Assembly: GCF_014202575.1 (NCBI RefSeq)
Contig: NZ_JACHHB010000004.1
Span: forward strand, 1 to 64,000
Direction: 5' to 3'
Source of the DNA: Texcoconibacillus texcoconensis
GTDB lineage: Bacteria > Bacillota > Bacilli > Bacillales > Salisediminibacteriaceae
Length of the DNA: 64,000 nucleotides
Shown here in pieces: positions 37,381-46,822 of the stretch. The position numbers were made by a program, and so were the translations under genes. How positions within the stretch are numbered: position 1 is the stretch's first letter; each line of letters opens with the position of its first letter. Below the pieces are notes generated by a model. The model was not told where the DNA came from. It did no database searches and was given only the letters and a program-made list of their open reading frames with translations.

Positions 37381-37760
37381 GGCTGTTTTCTAAAAGATTG
37401 TTGCTTTTTAAGTATTAGTTCACACTCGGATTCGCTACAGGTGGAAGTTGGTGATTTGGACCTCAGGTGAATATGGCTCGTGGCTCGCGGACATACGTCC
37501 CGTTATTTCAGCCAAATATGCCATTTTAGGGGACGGACTATGTTCCGTTAATGCTCTCTTTTGCAGGCAATGAAGGCGATTTGTTGCAAATAGCAGAATT
37601 CATGTCCGTGACAAGCTCAAAAACAGCCTTTTTCAAGCAAATAACGGAATCAATGTCCAGAGCAAGCGACTCAGTGGATGTGACCGCATTTAGCGAACCT
37701 GGAGTCGCAACTTTTCGTTTATCCGCGATTATCAGAAACAACAGAGTTTACGAAAAGAGC
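37381..37760 (+). mobile_element. Dispersed element, full copy A (MITE-like)
   Basis: About 380 bp are repeated at 58279-58662 in the same orientation, with roughly three quarters of bases alike. The ends are imperfect inverted repeats of about 25 nt (GGCTGTTTTCTAAAAGATTG on the left; the reverse complement of the right end is GCTCTTTTCGTAAACTCTG). The interior carries repeated GGACAT...TCCGTTA motifs in both orientations. No protein-coding frame is conserved between copies. The right end abuts the T-tract of the terminator at 37773-37800. Confidence 0.75.
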
Positions 37761-37764
37761 TAAC

Positions 37765-37800
37765 AAAAAAAAGTTGAAGAAAAGAAAACTTTTCTTCAAC
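37765..37800 (-). terminator. Terminator of the gpsA-spoVIF transcript
   Basis: GTTGAAGAAAAG, AAAA, CTTTTCTTCAAC is a perfect 12-bp stem followed by TTTTTTTTG on the minus strand, 113 nt after the spoVIF-like gene. Confidence 0.9.
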
Positions 37801-37913
37801 GATAATAGACTAAATACTGCCAAGGGGCATAGGTGAATTACAGCCCTTTTTTGTCGACGATTCAAAATTATTATATGCACTGTCCACCAGGAACGAAGCA
37901 CACAACGGCCTAC

Positions 37914-38177
37914 TTACCGCTGATTTTTGTCAAAAATATGCGATAACATCGAAAAGTCTTGGGGCACCTCACGATTCATAATCGCATTCACGAGTTCGTC
38001 CTCTTGCCTCCGATCAACATCGACACATGCAACGTCTGCAACTTGCGCAATTAATTGCCGAATATGTCCTTCATCACCTAAATCTGTTTCACTCACCAAC
38101 TGTGCTAGGTGCAGTAAATCTACTTCATCAACATCTGTCATCTGACCAAGGTAATCGTTCAACGTCGGCTTTGCCAC
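37914..38177 (-). CDS. SpoVIF-like sporulation protein
   Basis: The protein has 87 residues, is soluble and acidic, with the run YLGQMTDVDEVDLLHLAQLV and an Asp-rich segment. Proteins of this size placed between gpsA and yphE in Bacillaceae are annotated as stage VI sporulation protein F; I assign it by position and composition only. The GTG at 38177 follows GGGAGG; the frame extends to 38207 without a ribosome site. Confidence 0.6.
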   Translation of the reverse strand: MAKPTLNDYLGQMTDVDEVDLLHLAQLVSETDLGDEGHIRQLIAQVADVACVDVDRRQEDELVNAIMNREVPQDFSMLSHIFDKNQR

Positions 38178-38247
38178 GTCATGCCCTCCCTCATACATTG
38201 TTTTCACAATAATATATGCAGGGCAAACGCGGATGTGAGAGACACCA

Positions 38248-39300
38248 TTACAATTGTCCGTAACTCGTATCGAAAGTAGGCTCTTCTACTTCTTGTTTTT
38301 TAACACGTACCATTAATTGCTGCACTGCATCCTCTGGTGTTTTATCGTGAAATAAAACGTCATATAATTCGCTTGTAATCGGCATCTCTACTTTTTCTTG
38401 GTCCGCAAGTTGCTTGGCCGCTTTCGTTGTTCGTATCCCTTCAACAACCATCCCCATCTCTTCAAGAACGTCATCAACGGACATTCCTTGACCTATGAGT
38501 TGACCTGCACGCCAATTTCGGCTATGTACACTTGTGCAAGTCACAATTAAGTCACCTAATCCACTTAGGCCAGCAAATGTGAGTGGATTGGCGCCCATCT
38601 TTGTACCCAGACGGGATATTTCTGCCAACCCTCTTGTCATCAAAGCAGCTTTAGCATTATCTCCATAACCTAAACCATTTGTTAGTCCTGATGCCAGTGC
38701 AATAATATTTTTCAAAGCTCCACCTAATTCCACGCCAATCATATCAGAATTCGTATAAACGCGAAAAGAAGCGTTCATAAACAGATCTTGGACGCGTTTG
38801 GCCGCCTCTTGATCATTTGAGGAACTCGTTACTGTCGTAGGTTGCCTTAAACTGACTTCTTCCGCATGACTTGGTCCAGAAAGAGCAACGATCGCCTCAA
38901 CAATGTTTTGTGGTAATTCTTCGGCCATCATTTCTGAAATTCTTAGTGAAGAACCTGGTTCTACCCCCTTTGACGCATGTACAAATGTAACAGGGGATTG
39001 GATATATTGACTAATCTCTTGGCAAACTGGACGTACCGCTTTTGTCGGCACAACGAAAATGACCGTATCTACTCCAGTCACGACTTCACTTAAGTCTGTA
39101 GATGCATGAACTTTTTCAGGAATCTCTATTTCCTCGTTTAAGTATTTTTCATTCTTTCGGTTCAAATTAATGTCATCAACAACGTCTTGTGAACGTCCCC
39201 AAAGACGCACATCATGACCATTATCTGCTAGTACAACCGACAACGCTGTTCCCCAACTTCCCGAACCTAAGACTGCAACCGGGCGTTGCTTCACATTCAT
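38248..39300 (-). CDS. gpsA: Glycerol-3-phosphate dehydrogenase [NAD(P)+]
   Basis: The protein has 350 residues. It reduces dihydroxyacetone phosphate to sn-glycerol-3-phosphate for phospholipid synthesis. Visible are the Rossmann motif AVLGSGSWGTALSVVLADNG, VHASKGVEP, the catalytic-lysine segment VELGGALKNIIALASG and GLSGLGDLIVTCTS. It follows plsY by only 7 nt, so both steps leading to lysophosphatidate share a transcript. The ATG at 39300 is preferred; the frame continues to 39435 inside plsY. Confidence 0.96.
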   Translation of the reverse strand: MNVKQRPVAVLGSGSWGTALSVVLADNGHDVRLWGRSQDVVDDINLNRKNEKYLNEEIEIPEKVHASTDLSEVVTGVDTVIFVVPTKAVRPVCQEISQYIQSPVTFVHASKGVEPGSSLRISEMMAEELPQNIVEAIVALSGPSHAEEVSLRQPTTVTSSSNDQEAAKRVQDLFMNASFRVYTNSDMIGVELGGALKNIIALASGLTNGLGYGDNAKAALMTRGLAEISRLGTKMGANPLTFAGLSGLGDLIVTCTSVHSRNWRAGQLIGQGMSVDDVLEEMGMVVEGIRTTKAAKQLADQEKVEMPITSELYDVLFHDKTPEDAVQQLMVRVKKQEVEEPTFDTSYGQL

Positions 39301-39307
39301 CACCTCT

Positions 39308-39916
39308 TCACATAGCTTTCTGACCGATTTTACTTTCCGTTCCTTTAAGGAGCCTTTGAATATTTTCGCGATGTCGCCAAATTGAGAGGGCGGCGATCGC
39401 AAGGAGAATATAACGGTACGCACTTGGGTAGTCAAAAGTTGTACTAAATGTCCATACCAACAATGGTGTTATTAATATAAATAATAGCGAACCTAAAGAA
39501 ACATACCTAGTAAATATAATGCTTAGGATTGCAATGCTTCCAGCAAATAGTGCAGGCAAAAAAACTAAAGTTGCTAATACGCCAATCGTCGTTGCAACAC
39601 CTTTACCACCTTTGAATTTGTAAAAAACAGGCCAATTATGCCCAACGATCGCAGCTAAACCACTCAAACTAACGATCAATGGGTCTTGTGTGGCCCACTG
39701 CGCAATCAATATTGCAACAATACCTTTAGCACAATCTAATGCTAGGACCGTAATTGCAGGACCGACTCCTAACACACGTAATGTATTCGTCGCTCCTGCA
39801 TTACCACTCCCATGCTGACGTATATCAACTTGTTTTAATTTTTTTGCAATCAAATAGCTAAAGCTAACTGACCCTAACAAATAACCGATAAGAACCAGTA
39901 TGAAAACTTCTAACAC
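39308..39916 (-). CDS. plsY: Glycerol-3-phosphate acyltransferase PlsY
   Basis: This membrane protein of 202 residues has about five helices. It uses acyl-phosphate to acylate glycerol-3-phosphate. The three family motifs are present: GSVSFSYLIAKKLKQVDIRQ with HGSGNAGATNTLR, GHNWPVFYKFKGGKGVAT, and the C-terminal WRHRENIQRLLKG. It lies between der and gpsA, giving substrate maker and user side by side. Confidence 0.95.
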   Translation of the reverse strand: MLEVFILVLIGYLLGSVSFSYLIAKKLKQVDIRQHGSGNAGATNTLRVLGVGPAITVLALDCAKGIVAILIAQWATQDPLIVSLSGLAAIVGHNWPVFYKFKGGKGVATTIGVLATLVFLPALFAGSIAILSIIFTRYVSLGSLLFILITPLLVWTFSTTFDYPSAYRYILLAIAALSIWRHRENIQRLLKGTESKIGQKAM

Positions 39917-39948
39917 AATCCATCCCCCCTTTCCTAATCTCTTTTCGT

Positions 39949-41265
39949 TTAGTCATTTTTCTTTCGTGCGAAAATGCGAATAGGTGTCCCTTCAAAGTCG
40001 AATGTTTCTCTAATTTGATTTTCGATAAAACGTTCGTATGAAAAGTGTAACAATTCAGGTTCATTCACGAATAAAACGAACGTCGGGGGACCAACTGCAA
40101 CTTGTGTCGCATATTTAATGCGCAAGCGATGTCCTCGGTGGTCCGTTGGTGTTGGATTCATCGTCACTGCATCGACGATCAAATCGTTTAACACATTCGT
40201 CGGCACACGCATATTATGACGCTCGCTCACTTCTTTTACTGTAGGCAAAACATGTTGAACACGTTGTTTCGTTTTTGCCGATAAGAAAAGAATCGGTGCG
40301 TAGTTTAGAAATTGGAACGATTCTCTCACTTCTTTTTCAAACCGTTTCATCGTCTTATCATCTTTTTCAACCGCATCCCATTTGTTAACGACAATGATCA
40401 CTGCTCGTCCGGCCTCATGTGCGTAACCAGCAATCTTTTTATCTTGCTCAATGATGCCTTCATAACCATCTATGACAACAAGGACAACATCAGATCGGTC
40501 AATCGCCTTTAAAGCACGTAACACACTATATTTTTCTGTCGTTTCATAGACCTTCCCACGTTTTCTCATCCCTGCAGTATCTATTAAAACATAGTCTTGG
40601 TCATCACGAGTAAATGGCGTATCTACAGCATCACGTGTTGTTCCTGGTACATTGCTGACGATGACCCGCTCTTCTCCTAACAACGTATTAACAAGTGATG
40701 ATTTACCAACGTTCGGTCGGCCAATGACACTCATTTTAATCGTATCTGCATCATAATCATCTTCAATGTCTTGAGGTACTGATGAATGTACTTCATCAAG
40801 CATATCCCCAAGGCCTCGCCCATGAGCACCAGAGATCGCGAATACTTCACCAAGACCTAAACTATAGAAGTCATAGGTTCTCTCGAGCATCTCTGGATGG
40901 TCCACCTTATTGACAGCTAGCACAACAGGCTTTTGGGAACGGTACAACATTTGCGCAACTTCTTCATCCGCTCCTGTGAGCCCTTCCTTTCCATCGACAA
41001 TAAAAACAATGACATCAGCCTCATCGATGGCTAATTCGGCCTGGTGGCGCATTTGACGAACGATCGGCTCATCGCCAATATCTATGCCCCCCGTATCGAT
41101 AATATGGAATTCGCGGTTAAGCCATTCCCCCGTTCCATAAATTCGATCCCGTGTGACTCCTGGTTTATCTTCTACAATAGCCACTCTCTCTCCTACTATT
41201 CGATTAAAAATCGTTGATTTCCCTACATTGGGCCGACCAACGATTGCAACAACTGGTTTACTCAT
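39949..41265 (-). CDS. der: Ribosome-assembly GTPase Der (EngA)
   Basis: The protein has 438 residues and two tandem GTPase domains with GRPNVGKST and [10 protein letters not shown]-loops, DTGG and DTAG switch motifs, and NKVD/NKWD specificity motifs. A C-terminal KH-like domain (about residues 350-438) completes the EngA fold. It works in 50S ribosome maturation. Placed upstream of plsY-gpsA as in B. subtilis. Confidence 0.97.
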   Translation of the reverse strand: MSKPVVAIVGRPNVGKSTIFNRIVGERVAIVEDKPGVTRDRIYGTGEWLNREFHIIDTGGIDIGDEPIVRQMRHQAELAIDEADVIVFIVDGKEGLTGADEEVAQMLYRSQKPVVLAVNKVDHPEMLERTYDFYSLGLGEVFAISGAHGRGLGDMLDEVHSSVPQDIEDDYDADTIKMSVIGRPNVGKSSLVNTLLGEERVIVSNVPGTTRDAVDTPFTRDDQDYVLIDTAGMRKRGKVYETTEKYSVLRALKAIDRSDVVLVVIDGYEGIIEQDKKIAGYAHEAGRAVIIVVNKWDAVEKDDKTMKRFEKEVRESFQFLNYAPILFLSAKTKQRVQHVLPTVKEVSERHNMRVPTNVLNDLIVDAVTMNPTPTDHRGHRLRIKYATQVAVGPPTFVLFVNEPELLHFSYERFIENQIRETFDFEGTPIRIFARKKND

Positions 41266-41490
41266 CGCGTGCTCCTCCTTTATATGTAAGAACGTCTTCC
41301 ACTACAAATGATTGATGATTTTAAACAAAAAAAGCCAGACTCCTCATCTATCATACAGAGACACACCGCAACTGTTTCTGCATATTGACGTTTCGACAAG
41401 GAATCAGACCGTCACTCTACTGCATGTAAGACTCGTATGAAGCTTAAAAATTATATCAAAATCCTTCTGGAAAGACAATCCTTTTCCTTC

Positions 41491-42141
41491 TTACTTTGTT
41501 AATGGTAATGAGTAAGTACGGTTTCGCACCCTTTGTGAATGTACATGATGTACAGGTCTCGAACCACTTATATATGACCGCAATAGGTGGATGAACCACT
41601 CTATAGTCATCAAAAAACTTAACACAGCAGCACTGACAGCAACGATGTCATAAAAGACAACACCTGCAAACGGAAAGCCTCTCCCCTCATTTTGAAAAAG
41701 AATATAAAAACATACTTCTCCCTGTACCATACTTGCTAACAACAATCCATAACGATATTGAACCGAACGAATGAAACAAAATATCACCAGCGATACAGGG
41801 ATCGCAAATATCCATTCAGGATACTGATACAACCAAACTGGGTCGTACCACCTGTGATAGAGAAATAGTACATAAACTGTCGATAATATGAGGGAAAAAC
41901 CGAGCAAAGTGACTTTTTGCTTTCGAGAGCTATCCAATAAAAAGCGATAAGCACTGATGACGAGGAGGATAAATGTCCCACCTACTCCCACTCCTAATAT
42001 CGGTATAGAAACCGAACTTAAAGCAATGAAAAGTAAGATAAGTAACGCAGTGTCTCGTTGAAGTTTGGATTTTGGTAACAAAAAATACACGATCGTAAAA
42101 GCGATCCAACCAAACCAGTAAAAAAACACACCTTCTATCAT
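41491..42141 (-). CDS. yphA: YphA-like integral membrane protein
   Basis: The protein has about 216 residues and six or seven hydrophobic helices, with no enzymatic motif. It lies between fni and der, where B. subtilis has yphA, and is similar in size and topology. The ATG at 42141 (MIEGVFFYWFGW) follows GGGAGG; the in-frame extension to 42213 is not supported. The gap 41266-41490 shows nothing I can name. Confidence 0.65.
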   Translation of the reverse strand: MIEGVFFYWFGWIAFTIVYFLLPKSKLQRDTALLILLFIALSSVSIPILGVGVGGTFILLVISAYRFLLDSSRKQKVTLLGFSLILSTVYVLFLYHRWYDPVWLYQYPEWIFAIPVSLVIFCFIRSVQYRYGLLLASMVQGEVCFYILFQNEGRGFPFAGVVFYDIVAVSAAVLSFLMTIEWFIHLLRSYISGSRPVHHVHSQRVRNRTYSLPLTK

Positions 42142-42255
42142 CTTTTGTCCCTCCCTCTCCCAGTATCGCACATTTGATACAATTATAATCATTTTTTGTA
42201 CGGAAATTTTCATAAGATTAGGAGGGAGAAGGAGGGGGAGATTTCATAGACCTAT

Positions 42256-43311
42256 CTAACGAGAGCTTTGAGTGTAGTGCTTAGTATCGACCCCACGCTC
42301 TTGTAGCCAATGATGCACAAAGCCTGAAAGAACGATAGGTGTTTTTTGTAACGTATGGATCGTTGGGGCACCTAACGCCGTCATATACATTTTCATTTCT
42401 TCTCGAATATGATTCAACCATTCGATCGTTGACGCAACGCCATTTGATTCAACAGACTTCAAAACTGGACCCGCCATGGCAACGGCATCTGCACCAAGTG
42501 TTATAGATTTTATAATATCGAGTGAATCTCGAATACCACCAGATGCAACAAGAGAAACAGGAAGTTGTTCTGAAGCGACTTCAGCAACTGAAACTGCTGT
42601 TGGAATTCCCCAATTTTCAAAATGAGTGTATGGATCTTTGCGACGACGATTTTCAATTTCTGCAAAGTTAGTTCCACCTGAACCTGCCACATCAATGACT
42701 GATACACCTACCTCCGCTAACTGTCGCGCCGCTTCACGGTTGATGCCAAAGCCCACTTCTTTAACGATAACCGGGACATCTGTACTTTGAACAATCGATT
42801 CAACCTTCTTAATTGTCCCGGTAAATGTACGGTCCCCTTCTGGCATCACCAGTTCTTGAATCACATTGAGGTGTACTTGTAATGCATTAGCTTCAATCAT
42901 ATCAATAGATGCGCGAGCTTGGTCCACCGTCGCTTCACTTCCAACATTTGCAAAAACAATTCCATTTGGACAACGGTCGCGAATGACTTTATACGTCGAA
43001 CGTTCAGAATCATTTTTTAAAGCTGCCATTTGTGAACCTACAGCAATGGGGATGTCTAACTCACGCGCTACTTCTGCTAAGTCTCCATTTAATTTTTCCG
43101 TTCTTTCACCGCCACCGCCTGTCATCGCATTGATATAGAAAGGCGAACTGAATGACAGTTCGCCCAGTTCTACAGATAAGTCGACAGACGCTACGTCTGT
43201 TTCAGGAAGTGGCTGATGAACAATGTGAACATCGGAAAAGCCTGAAGATTGTTGTAACGATACTTGTAATGCATGATCGATATGGTCAATTTTCCGTTGT
43301 TGTCTGCTCAT
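42256..43311 (-). CDS. fni: Isopentenyl-diphosphate delta-isomerase, type 2
   Basis: The protein has about 351 residues. It interconverts IPP and DMAPP using FMN and NADPH. Typical segments are RKIDHIDHALQ, INAMTGGGGERTEKLN, VGSQMAALKN, VKEVGFGINREAARQL, DVAGSGGTNFAEIENRR and VASGGIRDSLDIIKS. It supplies DMAPP for the heptaprenyl tail made by HepS/HepT. Starts at 43311 or 43317 are both possible; the ribosome site (GGTGA) is weak, 12 nt after the ypfD stop. Confidence 0.94.
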   Translation of the reverse strand: MSRQQRKIDHIDHALQVSLQQSSGFSDVHIVHQPLPETDVASVDLSVELGELSFSSPFYINAMTGGGGERTEKLNGDLAEVARELDIPIAVGSQMAALKNDSERSTYKVIRDRCPNGIVFANVGSEATVDQARASIDMIEANALQVHLNVIQELVMPEGDRTFTGTIKKVESIVQSTDVPVIVKEVGFGINREAARQLAEVGVSVIDVAGSGGTNFAEIENRRRKDPYTHFENWGIPTAVSVAEVASEQLPVSLVASGGIRDSLDIIKSITLGADAVAMAGPVLKSVESNGVASTIEWLNHIREEMKMYMTALGAPTIHTLQKTPIVLSGFVHHWLQERGVDTKHYTQSSR

Positions 43312-43328
43312 CTTCATCACCAAAATCT

Positions 43329-44477
43329 TTAAGACTTGTACTTTTTAAGCTGATCACCGATCATATCACCAAGTGAAAAACCAGCTTGGTCCTCTTCTTT
43401 TTCGTAGTCTCCATCCGGCTCAGCCATTTGCGTTTCTTCCGATAAGGCACGAATGCTTAAAGAAATACGTTTCTCTTCTACATTTACTTCCAATACTTTC
43501 GCTTGAACCGTTTCACCTTCTTGTAGAACTTCTCCTGGTGTGCCGATATGTCTGTTTGCAATTTGAGATATATGCACTAGACCTTCCACACCTGGTGCTA
43601 CTTCGATAAACGCACCAAATGAAACGAGACGTTTTACCGTTCCTTCGACAACGTCGTCTGTTTGAATTTCGCCTTGAATTTTTTCCCAAGGCCCTGGTTG
43701 CGTTTCTTTAATTGATAGTGAAATCCGTTCATTTTCAACATCGACAGATAATACTTTGACGTTGACACGGTCACCTTCAGTAACAATCTCTGACGGTGAA
43801 TCAATATGCTGATGTGACATTTGTGAAATATGAACAAGTCCGTCAACGCCACCAACATCTACAAACGCACCAAAGTCAGTTAAACGCTGAACTGTGCCTT
43901 CAATTTCATCACCTGTTTGTAATCTCTCTAGCGTATGACGTTTTTCATTATCTGCTTCAGCGTCTAAAACTGCGCGCTGTGATAAGATTAACTTATTTTT
44001 TTCTTTGTCTAACTCAACCACTTTTAAACGAAGGGTTCTCCCTTTATAATCATCAAAGTTTTCTACAAAATGACGCTCAACAAGTGAGGCTGGAATAAAG
44101 CCACGAACACCGACGTCAACAACAAGACCACCTTTGACGACATCGGCCACTTCCGCTTCAAATACTTCTCCACTTTCGAGTTTAGCGACCATATCTTCCC
44201 ACGCCTTGTCAGCAGCCACTGCTCGTTTAGATAAAACAAGCTCGTCATCAGTTAACTTAATCACTTTTAATTCGATTTCGTCTCCTTCTTGTAAAACGTC
44301 GCTAACTTGTTCCACATGAAGACTCGACAACTCGCTAATCGGAACAACACCATCAGTTTTATACCCGACGTTTACAAACGCTTGCTTGTCTTCTACTTTC
44401 GTGACAGTCCCTGTCACGATGCTTCCTTCGGATAATGCTTTTACACTAGCCATTTCGTTATTCATTTCTTCTACCAT
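43329..44477 (-). CDS. ypfD: Ribosomal protein S1-like protein YpfD
   Basis: The protein has about 382 residues and four S1 RNA-binding domains, for example GSIVTGTVTKVEDKQAFVNV, GGLVVDVGVRGFIPASLVE, RLTDFGAFVDVGGVDGLVHI and RLVSFGAFIEVAPGVEGLVH. Four domains is the usual count in low-GC Gram-positives, fewer than the six of E. coli S1. The ATG at 44477 follows GGAGG. It lies between plsC and fni as in B. subtilis. Confidence 0.95.
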   Translation of the reverse strand: MVEEMNNEMASVKALSEGSIVTGTVTKVEDKQAFVNVGYKTDGVVPISELSSLHVEQVSDVLQEGDEIELKVIKLTDDELVLSKRAVAADKAWEDMVAKLESGEVFEAEVADVVKGGLVVDVGVRGFIPASLVERHFVENFDDYKGRTLRLKVVELDKEKNKLILSQRAVLDAEADNEKRHTLERLQTGDEIEGTVQRLTDFGAFVDVGGVDGLVHISQMSHQHIDSPSEIVTEGDRVNVKVLSVDVENERISLSIKETQPGPWEKIQGEIQTDDVVEGTVKRLVSFGAFIEVAPGVEGLVHISQIANRHIGTPGEVLQEGETVQAKVLEVNVEEKRISLSIRALSEETQMAEPDGDYEKEEDQAGFSLGDMIGDQLKKYKS

Positions 44478-44593
44478 TGACAATACCTCCCTAATACCCG
44501 ATGCCACTCCGGGAACGTGTAGACTTTTTTATCATCATCTCTCACAAAAGGTGAAAGATACGAACAAAACGGTTGGAACACACTCACTTCGGT

Positions 44594-45178
44594 TTAGCGA
44601 TACGTATTTAACAATTGTTGAATACCTTTCATTATTTCTTCGGTCGCTTCTTCAGCTGAAGCTTTACGCTCACGGACAGCGTTAAAATTTAATGGCTCTC
44701 CATAAACGATGGTCAGTTTTGAAAATGGTCGATAGCGACCTATTACTGCACAAGGTACAACGTGTGCTTTTGACCGAAGAGCGAAGAAACCAACACCCGC
44801 AAGCCCTTGACCTAGCTCACCTGTTTTACTCCTCGTCCCTTCAGGGAAAACCCCTACAACATGGCCTTCTTTTAAATGACCAAGGCCTGTACGGAGAGCC
44901 TGGCGGTCGCTTGAACCTCTCTTTATTGGAAATGCTCCTAGCTTCGGCAATAACCAATTTAACAAACGGTTTTCAAACAGTTCTGCTTTCGCCATATAGT
45001 GAACGGGCCGCGGGGCAAAACCTCCAACAAAAGGTGGGTCGAGATTACTAATATGATTGCTACATAATAAAACACTCTCCGATTTAGGGACATTTTCTTT
45101 ACCGATAACTTTGACGCGAAAGAATAGCCGAAAAAACAACCAACATAAAAACCTTCCTACACTATATAGCCAAGTCAC
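44594..45178 (-). CDS. plsC: 1-acyl-sn-glycerol-3-phosphate acyltransferase
   Basis: The protein has about 194 residues and one N-terminal hydrophobic helix. The acyltransferase motifs SNHISNLDPP (HX4D), FPIKRGSSDRQALR and VFPEGTRSKTG are in order. It makes phosphatidate from lysophosphatidate, next after PlsY. The frame runs back into cmk; I place the start at GTG 45178, which follows AAGGGA by 8 nt and lies just after the cmk stop. Confidence 0.9.
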   Translation of the reverse strand: MTWLYSVGRFLCWLFFRLFFRVKVIGKENVPKSESVLLCSNHISNLDPPFVGGFAPRPVHYMAKAELFENRLLNWLLPKLGAFPIKRGSSDRQALRTGLGHLKEGHVVGVFPEGTRSKTGELGQGLAGVGFFALRSKAHVVPCAVIGRYRPFSKLTIVYGEPLNFNAVRERKASAEEATEEIMKGIQQLLNTYR

Positions 45179-45182
45179 AAGA

Positions 45183-45863
45183 TCAATCCCTTTCAGGTAC
45201 AGCTGATACAATCGTCAAAATCTCAGCAGTAACTTGTTCAATTGATCGGTCTGTTGTATCAATTTCAATCGCGTCATCGGCTTTAACAAGAGGCGCTACA
45301 TCTCGCTCAGAATCTATTTGATCACGTTTTCTTATTTCTTCAATTAACGTGTCTAAATTCGAATCCTCACCTTTTTGTACATTCTCTTGATGTCTTCGTC
45401 GCGCTCTTTCTTCAACAGAGGCTGATAAAAATATCTTCACCTTTGCATCTGGCAGTACAGCTGTACCTATATCTCTTCCATCCATAACTGTATATCCATT
45501 TTGAGCTAATTGCTGTTGACGTTTTAACATTTCTTCGCGTACCGCACGATGTTTTGCAACATAAGAGACATGGTTTGTCACTTCACTCGAACGGATTTTG
45601 TCTGACACTTCTTCATCGTTAAGATAGATCGTTTGTTCTCCTTGCTCGTTCTTTAATGATATTTCTGCGTTAAGTAATAATTGATTTAACGTCTCTTCAT
45701 TATGTATGTCGGTATTCGTTTTTAATGCTAAATAAGTTAATGCTCGATACATCGCGCCTGTATCGATATAGACAAACGAGAGGCGATCAGCCACTTTCTT
45801 TGCCACTGTACTTTTTCCAGCCCCTGCAGGTCCATCAATAGCTATATTAATTTTCTTGTTCAT
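45183..45863 (-). CDS. cmk: Cytidylate kinase
   Basis: The protein has 226 residues. It phosphorylates CMP and dCMP. The P-loop [47 protein letters not shown] and the lid segment RARRRHQE are diagnostic. Gene order cmk-plsC-ypfD is conserved in many Firmicutes. Confidence 0.97.
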   Translation of the reverse strand: MNKKINIAIDGPAGAGKSTVAKKVADRLSFVYIDTGAMYRALTYLALKTNTDIHNEETLNQLLLNAEISLKNEQGEQTIYLNDEEVSDKIRSSEVTNHVSYVAKHRAVREEMLKRQQQLAQNGYTVMDGRDIGTAVLPDAKVKIFLSASVEERARRRHQENVQKGEDSNLDTLIEEIRKRDQIDSERDVAPLVKADDAIEIDTTDRSIEQVTAEILTIVSAVPERD

Positions 45864-45984
45864 ATGACATATTACCTCTTTTCACACTTTTCCTAACCCT
45901 TAATCAAAAAACTGATACTATAAATCATACCATAAATTGTGGACTAAGGTCTATTTCGAAGGTCTTTTTCTTGAGACACCTTGT

Positions 45985-46653
45985 TTAATCTAGTTGTTCT
46001 TTTTGTCGTAAAAAACGTTGGCGATCAAAGCAATACCGTATGAGTTTTTGCCTATCCTGCTCTTTAATGTCGATAAATTTCAAAGAACCTTTATCTCTAC
46101 CACCGTTATGCCCATCGTGAATACGCACAAATTCACAAACAGCATTCACGTAATCAATGGTCTCATCTAAAAAATGAACAACTACCCAAACTTGGCATCG
46201 GTCACCCGCTTTCAAACCGTGGTTCTCAGGCATGACAACAGCCAGACCTCCCCCACTTACGTCCACTGAAACCGACGTAAATGGTTCCATTCGATTTTCT
46301 GTGATTGGATATACCGCAACATCTGTAGCTGCCTCTACTCGAACATATTTCCTACGCTGAATACGAAGATAATTGTCTTTACCTGGATCTTTTAAAACGA
46401 GGGACGGAACGTTACCTGGCTGCTTATGTAAAAGCTCTGTTTCAAATAGGTATATCGCTTCATCACTTCCTAGAAACCAAGCTCGAAACTGAGTTCCTTG
46501 ATAAAAATAATTCGTACGATTTGTCTTTTCATCAATCGGATAATCAACAATAAAAACACCTTCAGATTGGTCGACGAGTCGACAGCGAAACCGCGCTTTT
46601 TCCTCTCCTTCTTCATGTAATGCTAAAAAGATTTTATCACCAATATTGATCAC
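45985..46653 (-). CDS. ypfA: PilZ-domain c-di-GMP receptor (YpfA/MotI type)
   Basis: The protein has 222 residues, with an N-terminal YcgR-like domain and a C-terminal PilZ domain. The c-di-GMP motifs RRKYVRV (RxxxR) and DVSGGGLAV ([D/N]xSxxG) are intact. In B. subtilis the homologue MotI binds c-di-GMP and disengages the flagellar motor. Position between ypeB and cmk agrees with that gene. Confidence 0.9.
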   Translation of the reverse strand: MINIGDKIFLALHEEGEEKARFRCRLVDQSEGVFIVDYPIDEKTNRTNYFYQGTQFRAWFLGSDEAIYLFETELLHKQPGNVPSLVLKDPGKDNYLRIQRRKYVRVEAATDVAVYPITENRMEPFTSVSVDVSGGGLAVVMPENHGLKAGDRCQVWVVVHFLDETIDYVNAVCEFVRIHDGHNGGRDKGSLKFIDIKEQDRQKLIRYCFDRQRFLRQKEQLD

Positions 46654-46747
46654 AACTACCAGCCTTTCTTCCGTTTACTCACACCTTTCATTTTATTTTA
46701 CCATTCATCGCAAATTCCGCGAATCCTTTTTCATTCATTTCTTCAAC

Positions 46748-46813
46748 AAAAAAACAGCGAACCTCTAGGGGTCATTTCTGTAGACGGATACAATAGACCA
46801 TAGAGGTTCGCTG
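46748..46813 (-). terminator. sleB-ypeB terminator
   Basis: CAGCGAACCTCTA and TAGAGGTTCGCTG form a perfect 13-bp outer stem with an inner GGTC/GACC pair, followed by TTTTTTTG on the minus strand. It starts about 10 nt after the ypeB stop. Confidence 0.9.
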
Positions 46814-46822
46814 AAAAGAGTT

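Noticed and set aside
37538-37763. 67- and 70-residue frames inside element copy A
   Set aside because: The frames are not kept in copy B, so the element is not coding.
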